NCBI GenBank assembly: GCA_013202205.1 | Contig: JABMSB010000009.1 | Location: 1 to 38,377, forward strand | Reading direction: 5' to 3' | DNA from: Candidatus Omnitrophota bacterium | GTDB lineage: Bacteria; Omnitrophota; Gorgyraeia; JABMSB01 | DNA length: 38,377 nucleotides | Shown here: positions 23,082 through 32,187 of the stretch, in pieces | How the letters are laid out: each line of letters begins with the position of its first letter | How positions within the stretch are numbered: position 1 is the stretch's first letter | Translations under genes and position numbers: made by a program | Notes under the pieces: model-generated | Database searches by the model: none | What the model was told of the DNA's origin: nothing | What the model saw: the letters and a program-made list of their open reading frames with translations, nothing else

Positions 23082-24065
23082 TTATGTCTTTTTTTTCTTG
23101 TCTTCTATCTTCATTCCCAGCGATATCCCCATCTCAGCGATGATCTTATTGATCTCGCTTAAGGACTTCTTGCCGAAATTCCTGTACTTGAGCATATCCA
23201 TCTCTGTCTTCTTTACCAGGTCGCCGATTGTCTTGATACGCGCTTCTTTTAAACAATTTGAACTCCTGACAGACAATTCCAGCTCGGATATGGGCGTATT
23301 TAACTTGTCTAATAATTCCTTGTCCTCCAAGGCCTCTTCCTCTTCTTCCTCCTCCTCCGGGAGCTTTCCATAATTTACGAAGACATCGAGGTGTCTCTGT
23401 AATATATTGGAAGCATAAAGAAGGGCGTCCTTAGGCGTAATGCTGCCGTTGGTCCATACCTCAAGGATCAGCTTGTCGAAATCTGTAATCTGCCCGACGC
23501 GACTGTCATCGACCTGCAGATTTACCTTCTTCACAGGTGAGAAGACGGAGTCGACAGGGATGGACCCTATAGCGGCCCCTTCCTTCTTATTCGCCTCGGA
23601 AGTAACGTAACCCCTCCCCTTGCCCACTTCCATCTCGATACGCAGCTTCGCCTTCTTGGTAAGGGTGGCTATCTGAAGGTCCGGGTTGAGGATCTCTATA
23701 GTTTCATCGGTAGTAATGTCTTTGGCGGTTACGTCGCCTTTCTTCTCGACGTCGAGCGTTATCGTCTTTTTACCCTTTCCATAGTAACGGATGATCAGTT
23801 GCTTGATATTAAGGATTATCTGCGAAACATCCTCGACTATATCCGGCATAGATGCAAACTCATGCAGCACACCGTCGATCTTGACCGATGTGACCGCCGC
23901 GCCCTCGATGGACGATATGAGTATCCGTCTGAGGGAATTTCCTATGCTGACACCATATCCCCTTTCAAACGGCTCGGCGACAAACTTGCCGTATGTGTCG
24001 GTATAAGTCGAATCATCGCTCTCAAGCCTCTTGGGCATTTCAAAATTTCTCCACCCAGTTCCCAT
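23082..24065 (-). CDS. rpoA: RNA polymerase alpha subunit
   Basis: This 327-residue protein is of usual length. The N-terminal dimerisation domain contains [20 protein letters not shown] and [17 protein letters not shown]. An acidic linker of consecutive glutamates (around residue 245) leads to the C-terminal domain with [20 protein letters not shown] and [12 protein letters not shown], which binds UP elements and activators. I keep the ATG at 24065 because GGAGG sits 8 bases before it; an ATG nine codons later (MPKRLESDD) would give a family-like start too. It lies 58 bases after rpsD in the canonical alpha-operon order. Confidence 0.97.
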   Translation of the reverse strand: MGTGWRNFEMPKRLESDDSTYTDTYGKFVAEPFERGYGVSIGNSLRRILISSIEGAAVTSVKIDGVLHEFASMPDIVEDVSQIILNIKQLIIRYYGKGKKTITLDVEKKGDVTAKDITTDETIEILNPDLQIATLTKKAKLRIEMEVGKGRGYVTSEANKKEGAAIGSIPVDSVFSPVKKVNLQVDDSRVGQITDFDKLILEVWTNGSITPKDALLYASNILQRHLDVFVNYGKLPEEEEEEEEALEDKELLDKLNTPISELELSVRSSNCLKEARIKTIGDLVKKTEMDMLKYRNFGKKSLSEINKIIAEMGISLGMKIEDKKKKT

Positions 24066-24123
24066 ATATAATCCTCCATTTACGTAGCGTTACTAACGAC
24101 TGAATATACGTTAATGAGCGAGC

Positions 24124-24750
24124 TTATTTTGAATAAAGCTCTACTATCATCTGTTCTTTGATTGGGAATCCGACATCTGCGCGCTTTGGCAGAGAGACTA
24201 TTAACCCTTTTAAGTTTTGAAAATCCATCTGCAGCCATTTGGGCACGCCTCTCTCCTTTGTCACTTCCATCTTCTCCCTTAGGGCCTTTATGAACTTATC
24301 CTTGCCTTTTATGCTTATCTCTTGCCCTTCACTGATGATGTAGGAAGGGATGTCAACCTTTTTTCCCCCGATGGTAATGTGACCATGCCGCACTATCTGG
24401 CGCGCTTCATTGCGGGAAGCGGCAAGACACAGCCGAAAGATAACATTATCTAATCTGCGCTCCAAGGTCTGAAGAAGGACTTCGCCCGTAACACCCTTTG
24501 TCTTTTCGGCGCGCTGAAAGTAGAGACGAAATTGGCGCTCTAATACGCCGTATATCCTCTTTACCTTCTGTTTCTCGCGCAGCTGCATGCCATAATTTGA
24601 AAGTTTGCTCCTCCGCTGGCCATGCTGTCCCGGCGCATATGAGCGTCTTGCCTGAGCGCATTTATCCGTCTCACACCTGGCGCCTTTGAGGAAGAGCTTT
24701 CCCCCTTCTCGCCTGCATAACCTGCAAGATGATCCCCTGTATCGTGCCAT
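24124..24750 (-). CDS. rpsD: Small ribosomal subunit protein uS4, zinc-binding type
   Basis: This 208-residue protein nucleates assembly of the 30S 5' domain and, in many bacteria, represses the alpha operon. It is a zinc (C+) S4: C9, C12, C26 and C31 in [18 protein letters not shown] and CETDKC match the Thermus type. The S4 RNA-binding domain follows with [20 protein letters not shown] and [18 protein letters not shown]. The C-terminal [13 protein letters not shown] is standard. It lies between rpsK and rpoA. Confidence 0.97.
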   Translation of the reverse strand: MARYRGSSCRLCRREGGKLFLKGARCETDKCAQARRSYAPGQHGQRRSKLSNYGMQLREKQKVKRIYGVLERQFRLYFQRAEKTKGVTGEVLLQTLERRLDNVIFRLCLAASRNEARQIVRHGHITIGGKKVDIPSYIISEGQEISIKGKDKFIKALREKMEVTKERGVPKWLQMDFQNLKGLIVSLPKRADVGFPIKEQMIVELYSK

Positions 24751-24799
24751 ATCTATTCTTCGCCTTTCTTTCTATTCACCAACGACTATTCACTGTTTT

Positions 24800-25195
24800 T
24801 TATACTCTTCGCCTCTTCGGAGGTCGGCATCCATTGTGTGGAATCGGCGTAACATCTTTTATCGATCTTATAGTCAAACCGGCCGCCTGAATAGAGCGGA
24901 TTGCCGATTCCCTCCCGGAACCGGGCCCTTTAACCTCTACATCGACCTCCTTCATGCCGCATTCACGCGCTTTCTTCGCAGCAGTATCCGCCGCAATACC
25001 GGCAGCGAACGGGGTCGACTTCTTCGATCCGGAAAACCCTACGTTTCCCGTCGATGACCAGCAGACGGTCTTGCCCTCTTTATCGGTTATGGTAACGATC
25101 GTATTGTTAAACGTAGCCTGTATATGCACGACACCGCTGGGCACATTCCTCTTCACGCGTTTTTTTGACTTGAATTTCTTCTCTTTTTTTGCCAC
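24800..25195 (-). CDS. rpsK: Small ribosomal subunit protein uS11
   Basis: This 131-residue protein matches S11 of the 30S platform, which lines the E-site mRNA path. After a lysine-rich start it reads [21 protein letters not shown], then [20 protein letters not shown] and [20 protein letters not shown]. The ending [18 protein letters not shown] is the conserved C-terminus. The length is normal. It lies 50 bases after rpsM and 49 before rpsD. Confidence 0.97.
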   Translation of the reverse strand: MAKKEKKFKSKKRVKRNVPSGVVHIQATFNNTIVTITDKEGKTVCWSSTGNVGFSGSKKSTPFAAGIAADTAAKKARECGMKEVDVEVKGPGSGRESAIRSIQAAGLTIRSIKDVTPIPHNGCRPPKRRRV

Positions 25196-25245
25196 TCATT
25201 CCTCCTTAACGGTCCTATACTACCTTTTCTTAATTCCGGATTTTA

Positions 25246-25635
25246 TTATTCGCCTGGTTTTACAGTCGTTTTTCTGGCAACGCCTACTGTCTTCTTCGGG
25301 CCTTTCCGGGTCCGTGCATTGGTGCGGGTCCTCTGCCCTCTTACCGGCAACCCCTTGCGATGGCGCAATCCGCGCCATGCACTGATCTCGATAAGACGCT
25401 TTATATTTGCCGCAACATCTCGCCTCAGATCACCTTCCACCTTATACCCCCTCGACAAAACGGATGCTATGCGCGAAATCTCGTCTTCGGCAAGATCCTT
25501 TGCGCGGCGGTTCGGGTCTATATTGGCCGCCCGCAGTATCTTCAAAGACGAGCTCTTTCCTATGCCTTGTATATAGGTAAGGGCTATGACGATACATTTC
25601 TCTTTTGGTATATCTATACCTACTATTCTTGGCAT
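25246..25635 (-). CDS. rpsM: Small ribosomal subunit protein uS13
   Basis: This 129-residue protein sits in the 30S head, contacts the 50S subunit (bridge B1) and lies near the P-site tRNA. It starts [20 protein letters not shown], with the helix-two-turn-helix [13 protein letters not shown], and contains [20 protein letters not shown]. The basic tail [19 protein letters not shown] is the tRNA-contacting end. It follows rpmJ by 21 bases, as in the canonical alpha operon. Confidence 0.97.
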   Translation of the reverse strand: MPRIVGIDIPKEKCIVIALTYIQGIGKSSSLKILRAANIDPNRRAKDLAEDEISRIASVLSRGYKVEGDLRRDVAANIKRLIEISAWRGLRHRKGLPVRGQRTRTNARTRKGPKKTVGVARKTTVKPGE

Positions 25636-25656
25636 AACCGTCCTTTTTAAGAAAAC

Positions 25657-25770
25657 TTATTTCTGTTTCTGTTTATGTTTAGGGTCAGCGCAGATGACTC
25701 TCGTCACCCCTTTTCTCCTGACTATCTTACACCTATCGCACATTCGCTTAATACTCGATCTCACCTTCAT
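25657..25770 (-). CDS. rpmJ: Large ribosomal subunit protein bL36, zinc-binding type
   Basis: This 37-residue protein is encoded between infA and rpsM. It reads [20 protein letters not shown] then [17 protein letters not shown]. The zinc ligands C11, C14, C27 and H32 make it the C+ form of L36. L36 binds 23S rRNA domain VI near the base of the stalk and is a late assembly protein. A ribosome site (GGTGAAACT) precedes the ATG. The gap to infA is 52 bases. Confidence 0.97.
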   Translation of the reverse strand: MKVRSSIKRMCDRCKIVRRKGVTRVICADPKHKQKQK

Positions 25771-25822
25771 AGTTTCACCATCCATATCTATTGTATTTGG
25801 CAGATACCTGGTATTCCGCCGT

Positions 25823-26038
25823 TTATTTCGCCCGATGGACTATTCTGCCGCGCGTCAAATCATAAGGTGACAGCTCAACCGTAACCTTATCTCCGGGAAG
25901 TATGCGTATAAAGTGCATGCGCATCTTTCCTGAAACATGCGCCAACACCTTGTGGCCACTTTCCAATTCGAGTCGAAACATCGCGTTGGGTAGCGCCTCA
26001 AGGACTTTCCCCTCAACAACGATTGCTTCTTCTTTCAT
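25823..26038 (-). CDS. infA: Translation initiation factor IF-1
   Basis: This 71-residue OB-fold protein binds the ribosomal A site during initiation. The sequence has [20 protein letters not shown], then [40 protein letters not shown] and RIVHRAK, matching the family closely. The ribosome site GGAG lies within the end of the map gene, 3 bases upstream. The place between map and rpmJ is the canonical one in Gram-positive-type alpha operons. Confidence 0.97.
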   Translation of the reverse strand: MKEEAIVVEGKVLEALPNAMFRLELESGHKVLAHVSGKMRMHFIRILPGDKVTVELSPYDLTRGRIVHRAK

Positions 26039-26041
26039 AGT

Positions 26042-26785
26042 TTACTCCGTCAGTATCCTTGCGCCTTCGTCGGTTATCGCTATCGTATGTTCGTAGTGGG
26101 CTGATAGCCCCCCGTCCACCGTTACAGCTGTCCAGCCATCCTCGAGAATCTCTATCTCCGCCTTCTTCTCATTCACCATCGGCTCAATCGCCAGGACCAT
26201 GCCCTCTTTAAGTAATGGCCCGCTATTGGGACGTCCGTAATTCGGTATCTCCGGCTCTTCGTGCATCTGCGTCCCTATGCCATGCCCCACAAAAACCTTT
26301 ACAACGCTGAAGTTGTGAGACTCAACATAATTCTGAATTGCCCATGATATGTCGCCTAATCGATTGCCGGTCCGCGCCTGATCGAGACCTGCAAAAAATG
26401 CATCTTTTGTCACATCTATCAATTTCTTCGCACTATCCGGCACATCTCCTATGACAAAAGTCGTAGCGGCATCGGCGTGATATCCGTCGAGCTTAACACC
26501 CACATCGACGCTAAGTATATCTCCGGAAGAGAGTTTGCGGTCGCCGGGTATACCATGTACCACTACTTCATTTATAGAGGTGCATATACTTGCCGGAAAT
26601 CCCTTGTAACCCAAAAATGACGGCTCTCCGCCGGATTCTTTCATCATCCGCCTGGCTATCTTGTCCAGGTGAGATGTAGCAACGCCCGGCCGGGCAACTT
26701 CCCCGATACGCTTTAAGACCGACGCTACGATCTCGCCTGAGCGTCGCATCTTTGCGATCTCCTGTCCCGTCTTTAGAATGATCAC
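26042..26785 (-). CDS. map: Methionine aminopeptidase, type I
   Basis: From the GTG at 26785 the protein has 247 residues. It starts VIILKTGQEIAKMRRSGEIV, the family-standard N-terminus. Metal ligands are the two Asp in ILSVDVGVKLDGYHADAATT, His in VFVGHGIGTQMHEEPEI, Glu in VLAIEPMVN and the later Glu in AHYEHTIAIT. It removes initiator methionine from new proteins. The frame is open to a TTG at 26845, but that would overlap adk, and AAAGGA sits about 7 bases before the GTG. It lies between adk and infA. Confidence 0.94.
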   Translation of the reverse strand: MIILKTGQEIAKMRRSGEIVASVLKRIGEVARPGVATSHLDKIARRMMKESGGEPSFLGYKGFPASICTSINEVVVHGIPGDRKLSSGDILSVDVGVKLDGYHADAATTFVIGDVPDSAKKLIDVTKDAFFAGLDQARTGNRLGDISWAIQNYVESHNFSVVKVFVGHGIGTQMHEEPEIPNYGRPNSGPLLKEGMVLAIEPMVNEKKAEIEILEDGWTAVTVDGGLSAHYEHTIAITDEGARILTE

Positions 26786-26831
26786 CTGTTCGTCCTTTAT
26801 CGATAAAGTCAGACCAAGGTCCGGCTTATTT

Positions 26832-27479
26832 CTATTTCTTAGCAAAAATATCTTTCAATATTTCAAAGACCTCTTGCACATCAAGATCGCCCGACACTTC
26901 TTTTAAAAGACCTTTTGTCCTATAATAATCTATCAGGCCGGCTGTCTGCTTATCGTAAACTCGCAATCTATTGCGTACGGTCTTCTCTTCATCATCCTTG
27001 CGCTGTATCAGCTTCCCGTTGCATTTATCGCATATCCTGTCGATCTTTGGCGGCATATTCTTTGCATGATATATAGCCCTGCACTTGCTGCATACCCTCC
27101 TGCCGCTCAATCTGGCAACGGCTACTTCCTCGGACGTCTTAAAATATATAACCGCATCGATTCCTATGCCCGCTTCCTGTAAGACACCCTCAAGCTGCGC
27201 TGCCTGAACCTCTGTGCGGGGAAATCCATCGAGTATGAATCCTTCTTTAACGCTATCCCCCTTGAGGGCATCAGCGACTATCTCAACCACGACCTCGTCG
27301 GGTACAAGCTCGCCTTTCTCCATGTAGCTCTTCGCTTTCAGCCCGACGACCGTGCCCAGCTTAACCGATTCACGAAGTATGTCACCGGTCGATATATGCG
27401 CTAAAGAATAATGTTTAGAAAGAACTTCTGCCTGCGTTCCTTTGCCGGCGCCGGGTGGGCCTAACAGGATTATCCTCAA
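26832..27479 (-). CDS. adk: Adenylate kinase with zinc-finger LID
   Basis: This 215-residue enzyme interconverts ATP plus AMP and two ADP. It has the P-loop ILLGPPGAGKGTQAEVL at the N-terminus, GFILDGFPRTEVQAAQLE near residue 80, and the LID domain with cysteine pairs CSKC and CDKC (about 127-154), typical of zinc-bearing kinases. The LID and core end with DDEEKTVRNRLRVYDKQT. The secY-adk-map-infA order is canonical; secY ends 26 bases upstream. Confidence 0.96.
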   Translation of the reverse strand: MRIILLGPPGAGKGTQAEVLSKHYSLAHISTGDILRESVKLGTVVGLKAKSYMEKGELVPDEVVVEIVADALKGDSVKEGFILDGFPRTEVQAAQLEGVLQEAGIGIDAVIYFKTSEEVAVARLSGRRVCSKCRAIYHAKNMPPKIDRICDKCNGKLIQRKDDEEKTVRNRLRVYDKQTAGLIDYYRTKGLLKEVSGDLDVQEVFEILKDIFAKK

Positions 27480-27505
27480 AAATCGACTCCCCTCTAATAA
27501 CCTAA

Positions 27506-28852
27506 TTACCTTCTGCCCTTGATGCGTCCCTTCTTCATAAAACCTTCGTAGTGGCGCATCAGGAGCTGGGATTCTATCTGGCGCATCGTATCTAAGAGAA
27601 CACCTACTATGATCAAAAGTCCTGTACCACCAAAGAAAGAGGCGATCAGGTATGGTATCTTAAGCCAGCCGCTAACTATACTAGGCAATATTGCTATGAT
27701 AGCCAGGAACATCGCTCCCGGCCAGGTTACTCGCGTCATTATGAAGTCGAGATACTCGGCAGTCGCACGACCGGGCCTTATCCCGGGAACAAACCCGCCA
27801 TATTTCTTCATATTCTCCGCTATATCGACGGGGTTGAATGTAATTGCGGTATAAAAGAAGCAGAAGAATATGATGAGAAGTGAATAGACAGAGTTATATA
27901 CCCAGCCGCCCGCTGTCAGCATAGAAGCGACATTCTGCAGGGCCGATGACGGAAATAGTCCTGCTATGGTAGCAGGAAATAGTATTATCGATTGCGCAAA
28001 TATGATCGGTATGACGCCCGCCTGGTTCACCTTAAGGGGTATATAAGTCGACTGTCCGCCGTAAACCCTCCTACCGACAACCCGTTTTGCATACTGTATG
28101 GGTATCTTTCGTTGTGCCTGTGTTATCATTATGACTGCTATTACCACCCCCACCAACATGGCGATCATCAGCACAAGCGTAAATGGCTGTATCTGTGACC
28201 TCCCTGCAGACGACGGCGACACCAAAGCTACAAGCTGGTAGACCGCTGTCGGCATGCGTGATACGATACCGGCCGTTATTATAAGTGAGATACCGTTGCC
28301 TATGCCCTTCTCCTGGATCTGCTCACCCAACCACATTATAAATGCGGTACCACTGGTAAGCGTTATCATAGTTAACAGCCTAAATGACCAGCCCGGCATA
28401 CGGACGATCTGCATACCCTGGAACCTGGCAGGGTTCTCAAGCCACATAGCTATGAAGAAAGACTGTATCGCGGCGAGGACGACCGTACCATACCTTGTGT
28501 ATTGGACCATCTTTCGATGGCCTTCATCGCCCTCCTTTGATAATTTCTCAAGTGCCGGTATCACAACGGTCAAAAGCTGGAGTATGATCGATGCGGATAT
28601 ATAAGGCATTATTCCCAGCGCAAATATTGTCAGCTTCTGCATCGCACCGCCTGAGAACATATTCATAACACCAAAGAGTGTTCCACCCTGAGTCTTTGCT
28701 ATATTATCAAAGAACCGCGCAAGAGCTGCCCCGTCAATACCCGGTGTCGGTATATATGCCCCTATCCTATAGACAACTATCAGGCCGGCAGTAAAGAGAA
28801 TTCGTTTCTTAAGGTCGGGTATTTTAAAAGCGTTAGCTAGAGCTCTTAACAT
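27506..28852 (-). CDS. secY: Preprotein translocase channel subunit SecY
   Basis: This 448-residue protein has ten predicted membrane segments of the Sec channel. Signatures include RILFTAGLIVVYRIGAYIPT at the first helix, with PGIDGAAL next, and the plug-region phrase MQKLTIFALGIMPYISASII. QAQRKIPIQYAKRVVGRR marks the ribosome-binding cytoplasmic loop, and VNQAGVIPIIFAQSI follows. The ATG overlaps the last 20 bases of rplO, with a ribosome site (AAAGG) inside that gene. SecE and SecG are not in the window. Confidence 0.97.
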   Translation of the reverse strand: MLRALANAFKIPDLKKRILFTAGLIVVYRIGAYIPTPGIDGAALARFFDNIAKTQGGTLFGVMNMFSGGAMQKLTIFALGIMPYISASIILQLLTVVIPALEKLSKEGDEGHRKMVQYTRYGTVVLAAIQSFFIAMWLENPARFQGMQIVRMPGWSFRLLTMITLTSGTAFIMWLGEQIQEKGIGNGISLIITAGIVSRMPTAVYQLVALVSPSSAGRSQIQPFTLVLMIAMLVGVVIAVIMITQAQRKIPIQYAKRVVGRRVYGGQSTYIPLKVNQAGVIPIIFAQSIILFPATIAGLFPSSALQNVASMLTAGGWVYNSVYSLLIIFFCFFYTAITFNPVDIAENMKKYGGFVPGIRPGRATAEYLDFIMTRVTWPGAMFLAIIAILPSIVSGWLKIPYLIASFFGGTGLLIIVGVLLDTMRQIESQLLMRHYEGFMKKGRIKGRR

Positions 28853-29327
28853 CTTGTACCTTTTTATTCGAAGAAACTAATTTTTTTATTACAGTTATAG
28901 ACCCACCTGCAGATTCTATTTCCGTAACAGCCGATTTCGAAAAACAATGTGCATGGACTGTGAGTGTTTTGCTTATCTTGCCCTTACCTAAAATCTTCAC
29001 CCTGACGTCAGTATGCTTTATAAGACGTTTTGCCTGCATCTCTTGGGGCGTTACAGTGTCTCCCTTTTTAAAAGACTTTTGAAGGGACTCAATATTTACT
29101 ATCTGCAAGTAGTTATCTGTTATCGAGTTAAAACCTCTTTTAGGGATCCGTCGAATAAGCGGCATCTGGCCCCCTTCAAAACCGGGCTGCACCCTGCCGC
29201 CTGAGCGCGATTTAAGCCCTTTATTACCCCTGCCGCTAGTCTTCCCATGTCCTGAACCAGAACCACGGCCAACACGCTTTATCTTTCTCCTGGCTCCTCG
29301 GGGCATAGGGATCTCGTTTAACTTCAT
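28833..29327 (-). CDS. rplO: Large ribosomal subunit protein uL15
   Basis: This 164-residue protein has the glycine-rich N-terminus [20 protein letters not shown] and then [20 protein letters not shown], which threads into 23S rRNA. The globular part contains [20 protein letters not shown]. The tail past residue 148 is somewhat longer than in E. coli (144) and overlaps secY by 20 bases. Its ATG overlaps the rpsE stop by 4 bases; no rpmD (L30) gene intervenes where it is usually found. Confidence 0.96.
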   Translation of the reverse strand: MKLNEIPMPRGARRKIKRVGRGSGSGHGKTSGRGNKGLKSRSGGRVQPGFEGGQMPLIRRIPKRGFNSITDNYLQIVNIESLQKSFKKGDTVTPQEMQAKRLIKHTDVRVKILGKGKISKTLTVHAHCFSKSAVTEIESAGGSITVIKKLVSSNKKVQDVKSSS

Positions 29328-29989
29328 AGGACCTCAACCTCCCTATCTGATTTAAGCTGCATTCGGGATAACCCTTCCAGAGTCGCCTTAACTACATTTA
29401 TTGGATTGTGTGAGCCCAGACACTTGGTTAAAATATCCTTGATACCGACTGCCTCACAAACGGCCCTTACTGCGCCGCCTGCTATAACACCCGTACCGGG
29501 TGCGGCAGGTTTCAGCATGACATCGGCTGCCTTAAAATGTCCGATAACTTCATGCGGTATGGTACCGCCTCTTAAGTTCATCGCCACGAAAGACTTCTTT
29601 GCATTGGCAATGCCTTTCCGTATTGCGTCAGCAACCTCATTTGCTTTACCCAGGCCATACCCGACTTCGCCCTTCATGTTGCCGGCAACTATCAAAGCTG
29701 TAAAAGAGAATCTCCTTCCGCCTTTAACGACCTTTGCCACGCGATTGATAAAGACTACCCTCTCTATAAATTCGGGTGCCTCTTCCCCGGACGCCCCTCC
29801 GCCGGACCTGGTCTGATTTGGCTTAGGCCGTCTGGGTTTTCTGCCTTTGTGGGGCCCGGCAAACGGTTTTTTAGAAGCCTTGTCGTCTATCTTCCCGGCA
29901 TCTACCGGTACTGCTTCGACAAGCTGCCCTGCACCCGTTTTCTTCTCTTCCTTTTTTTCTTCCTGTTTCTTATCTTCTTTCTTGTCCAA
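29324..29989 (-). CDS. rpsE: Small ribosomal subunit protein uS5 with long charged N-terminal extension
   Basis: The S5 domains are clear: [20 protein letters not shown] from about residue 73, then [37 protein letters not shown] and [17 protein letters not shown]5 shapes the mRNA entry and decoding fidelity. Ahead of it lie about 72 extra residues rich in Lys, Glu, Pro and Gly; E. coli S5 has 167 residues in total, this one 221. The start is a TTG at 29989 with AAGGAGAT upstream, and no in-frame ATG precedes the core. A shorter protein from an internal GTG is possible. An out-of-frame ATG at 29999 opens only nine codons. Confidence 0.93.
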   Translation of the reverse strand: MDKKEDKKQEEKKEEKKTGAGQLVEAVPVDAGKIDDKASKKPFAGPHKGRKPRRPKPNQTRSGGGASGEEAPEFIERVVFINRVAKVVKGGRRFSFTALIVAGNMKGEVGYGLGKANEVADAIRKGIANAKKSFVAMNLRGGTIPHEVIGHFKAADVMLKPAAPGTGVIAGGAVRAVCEAVGIKDILTKCLGSHNPINVVKATLEGLSRMQLKSDREVEVL

Positions 29990-30008
29990 GGTTTGTCATC
30001 TCCTTAAA

Positions 30009-30377
30009 TTAAAATACTAAACCGTTCTTTCTTGCCGCCTCCGCAAACGCCTTAATCCTTCCATGAAATATATAACCGCTTCTGTCAAAGACGACCTTTT
30101 CTATTCCCTTGGCTTTGGCTGCCTTAGCAAATACCTCGCCTAATATGGCGGCAGCTTTTACATTGCCCCCACTCGTCGTCTTCTCCTTGAAACCCTTCTG
30201 CGTGGTTGCGGCATTTACGAGCGTCTTGCCGTTTAAGTCATCTATGGCCTGAGCATATAAGTTCGCTGAGCTCCTATGGATAGAGATACGGGGTTTCTCG
30301 CTCGTCCCCATAACCTTCTTTCTGAGGCGTCTATGCCTTCTTATCCTGTTCAATTCTTTTATGTCGGTCTTACCCAT
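30009..30377 (-). CDS. rplR: Large ribosomal subunit protein uL18
   Basis: This 122-residue protein binds 5S rRNA with L5. It has the basic N-terminus RIRRHRRLRKKVMGTSEKPR, then ISIHRSSANLYAQAIDDLNG, and ends GYIFHGRIKAFAEAARKNGL, the family C-terminus. Length is normal. It lies between rplF (36 bases upstream) and rpsE (19 bases downstream). Confidence 0.96.
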   Translation of the reverse strand: MGKTDIKELNRIRRHRRLRKKVMGTSEKPRISIHRSSANLYAQAIDDLNGKTLVNAATTQKGFKEKTTSGGNVKAAAILGEVFAKAAKAKGIEKVVFDRSGYIFHGRIKAFAEAARKNGLVF

Positions 30378-30413
30378 CTTGAGGGCTCCTTAAAAATTGC
30401 GCCAGCTTATTTC

Positions 30414-30950
30414 TTAAGCTACTGTCTTACCGGCCTTGCGCCTTACAAGTTCGTCTGAATATTTTATACCTTTGCCCTTATATGGCTCCGGCTTATATAA
30501 AGCCCTGACATCTGCTGCGAATGCACCAATCAGATCCTTTTTAATACTCTTCATTATGATCTTATTTTGCTTGATTACCTCTACATCTATTCCTTCCGGT
30601 ACGGATACCTCGACAGGATGTGAAAATCCCAGTTGGAAATTGAGGGTCTTGCCAATCAATTGGACTCGGTATCCCACGCCTACTAGGTCGAGCTCCTTTA
30701 CATACCCTTCCGTTACACCTACTACCATACAGTTAATCAGGTTACGGTAAAGACCGTGATAGGCCTTATCCTGTTTAAGATCTGAGGGCCTCTTAATGGA
30801 TATCTTTCCATCTGCTATCTCCACAGGAAAACCCTTTGGAATCTGGCGCTGGAGCTTGCCCTTTGGGCCTTCTATATATATAGCTCCATCCTTAAAGGTC
30901 GCCTTTACACCCTTTGGTAAACCTATCGGCTTCTTTCCTATTCGAGACAT
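30414..30950 (-). CDS. rplF: Large ribosomal subunit protein uL6
   Basis: This 178-residue protein has two related domains and sits at the base of the L7/L12 stalk near the sarcin-ricin loop. It begins MSRIGKKPIGLPKGVKATFK and contains YIEGPKGKLQRQIPKGF. The typical C-terminal signature is PEPYKGKGIKYSDELVRRKA, followed by GKTVA. Length is normal. Ten bases separate it from rpsH. Confidence 0.97.
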   Translation of the reverse strand: MSRIGKKPIGLPKGVKATFKDGAIYIEGPKGKLQRQIPKGFPVEIADGKISIKRPSDLKQDKAYHGLYRNLINCMVVGVTEGYVKELDLVGVGYRVQLIGKTLNFQLGFSHPVEVSVPEGIDVEVIKQNKIIMKSIKKDLIGAFAADVRALYKPEPYKGKGIKYSDELVRRKAGKTVA

Positions 30951-30960
30951 ATGCGAGCTC

Positions 30961-31359
30961 CTACCATACCTTACAGATTAATTCCCCGCCTACCTTTTGG
31001 TGGCGCGCTTCTTTGTCCGTCAATACACCGCTGGAGGTAGATATAATCGCGATCCCCATCCCTCCCAAAACTCTTGGCACCTCGCCGGCCTTTACATACT
31101 GGCGCAGACCTGGTGTCGAAACCCTCTCGAGGTGATTCAGGGTCGATTTTCTCCCCTTTATAAACCTGAAGTAAACCCTGATCATCCCTTGCTTATTATC
31201 TGCGATCCTCTTGTAATTTGATATAAAGGTCTCTCTTTTTAGAATCTTTAGGATCTCTTCATTCATCTTGGACGCCTTGACATCCGCCTTCTCTTTCCTG
31301 GCAGCATTGGCATTCCTAACAACCGTCAACATATCAGCAATTGAATCAGTAAGTCCCAT
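30961..31359 (-). CDS. rpsH: Small ribosomal subunit protein uS8
   Basis: This 132-residue protein binds the central domain of 16S rRNA and in some bacteria represses the spc operon. It starts MGLTDSIADMLTVVRNANAA, contains STPGLRQYVKAGEVPRVLGG, and ends with IAIISTSSGVLTDKEARHQK, GGELICKVW, the conserved C-terminal RNA-binding part. It lies between rpsZ and rplF as in the standard order. Confidence 0.97.
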   Translation of the reverse strand: MGLTDSIADMLTVVRNANAARKEKADVKASKMNEEILKILKRETFISNYKRIADNKQGMIRVYFRFIKGRKSTLNHLERVSTPGLRQYVKAGEVPRVLGGMGIAIISTSSGVLTDKEARHQKVGGELICKVW

Positions 31360-31405
31360 ATTTTAACCTCTTTTGCTATTCACTCTTCGACTATTTAGTG
31401 CCTTT

Positions 31406-31591
31406 TTACCAGCTCGCCTTAACCACGCCTGGTATCTCTCCCTTAGAGGCTAGTTCCCGAAAACATATCCGGCAAAGATTAAATCTTCGTATATAACCTC
31501 TGCGCCTACCGCAGCCAAAGCACCTGTGGTATTTTCTGACTTTGAACTTAGGCTCCTTATTGGCCTTTACCACCAAATATTTCTTCGCCAT
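31406..31591 (-). CDS. rpsZ: Small ribosomal subunit protein uS14, short zinc-binding type
   Basis: This 61-residue protein is the short type Z S14 of the 30S head. Zinc ligands are C24, C27, C40 and C43 in [20 protein letters not shown] and ICFREL. The ending [15 protein letters not shown] is the family signature. Gammaproteobacteria have a 101-residue form without zinc, so the short form is a lineage marker. It lies between rplE and rpsH. Confidence 0.97.
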   Translation of the reverse strand: MAKKYLVVKANKEPKFKVRKYHRCFGCGRRRGYIRRFNLCRICFRELASKGEIPGVVKASW

Positions 31592-31632
31592 ACACTCTCC
31601 TATTGAACTAGATGTCTACAACCTGTCTTGCG

Positions 31633-32175
31633 CTACCTGACTTTAAACGGCATTCCCATAAGCCGCAATAACTCGAATGCCTCATCCCTTGTGTGCGCAT
31701 TTGTAACCATGGTGATATCCATGCCATGAACCAGGGTGATATTGTCATATTCGATCTCCGGGAATATCGTCTGTTCGGTCAGGCCCATGCTGTAATTATT
31801 AGATTTATCAAAGGATTTGGGTGAGAGACCTCGAAAATCTTTTATTCGCGGTATTGCCACGCAGATGAACCTATCAAGAAATTCATACATAATATTGCCG
31901 CGTAAAGTCACCTTGCATCCCACCGCCACGCCCTTTCTTACCTTGAAGTTAGCAATAGACTTTTTGGCCTTGGTTACGGCTGGGCGTTGGCCCGCTATGA
32001 CCGCTAAACCCTCTACTGCGTTATCGAGCAGCTTGGAATCTTCCATGGCCTTTCCCAGGCCTACATTTATCGATATCTTCTTAATGCGAGGCACCTGGAG
32101 ACGATTTTTGTATTCAAATTTCTTCATCATCTCATCGGTGATCTCTGTCCTGTATCTCTCTCTTAGTCTCGCCAT
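31633..32175 (-). CDS. rplE: Large ribosomal subunit protein uL5
   Basis: This 180-residue protein binds 5S rRNA and contacts the P-site tRNA. Visible motifs are IKKISINVGLGKAMEDSKLL, then AGQRPAVTKAKKSIANFKVR, and PRIKDFRGLSPKSFDKSNNY. The phrase TNAHTRDEAFELLRLMGMPF ends the protein. Length is normal. Twelve bases separate it from rplX upstream. Confidence 0.97.
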   Translation of the reverse strand: MARLRERYRTEITDEMMKKFEYKNRLQVPRIKKISINVGLGKAMEDSKLLDNAVEGLAVIAGQRPAVTKAKKSIANFKVRKGVAVGCKVTLRGNIMYEFLDRFICVAIPRIKDFRGLSPKSFDKSNNYSMGLTEQTIFPEIEYDNITLVHGMDITMVTNAHTRDEAFELLRLMGMPFKVR

Positions 32176-32187
32176 TTTATTTAAATC

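Noticed and set aside
24088-24098. Palindrome CGTTACTAACG upstream of rpoA
   Set aside because: Only five bases per arm; likely chance in a 58-base gap, with no T-run and no promoter pattern.
26786-26845. Longer map start (TTG at 26845)
   Set aside because: Overlaps adk and adds 20 residues before the family-standard N-terminus.
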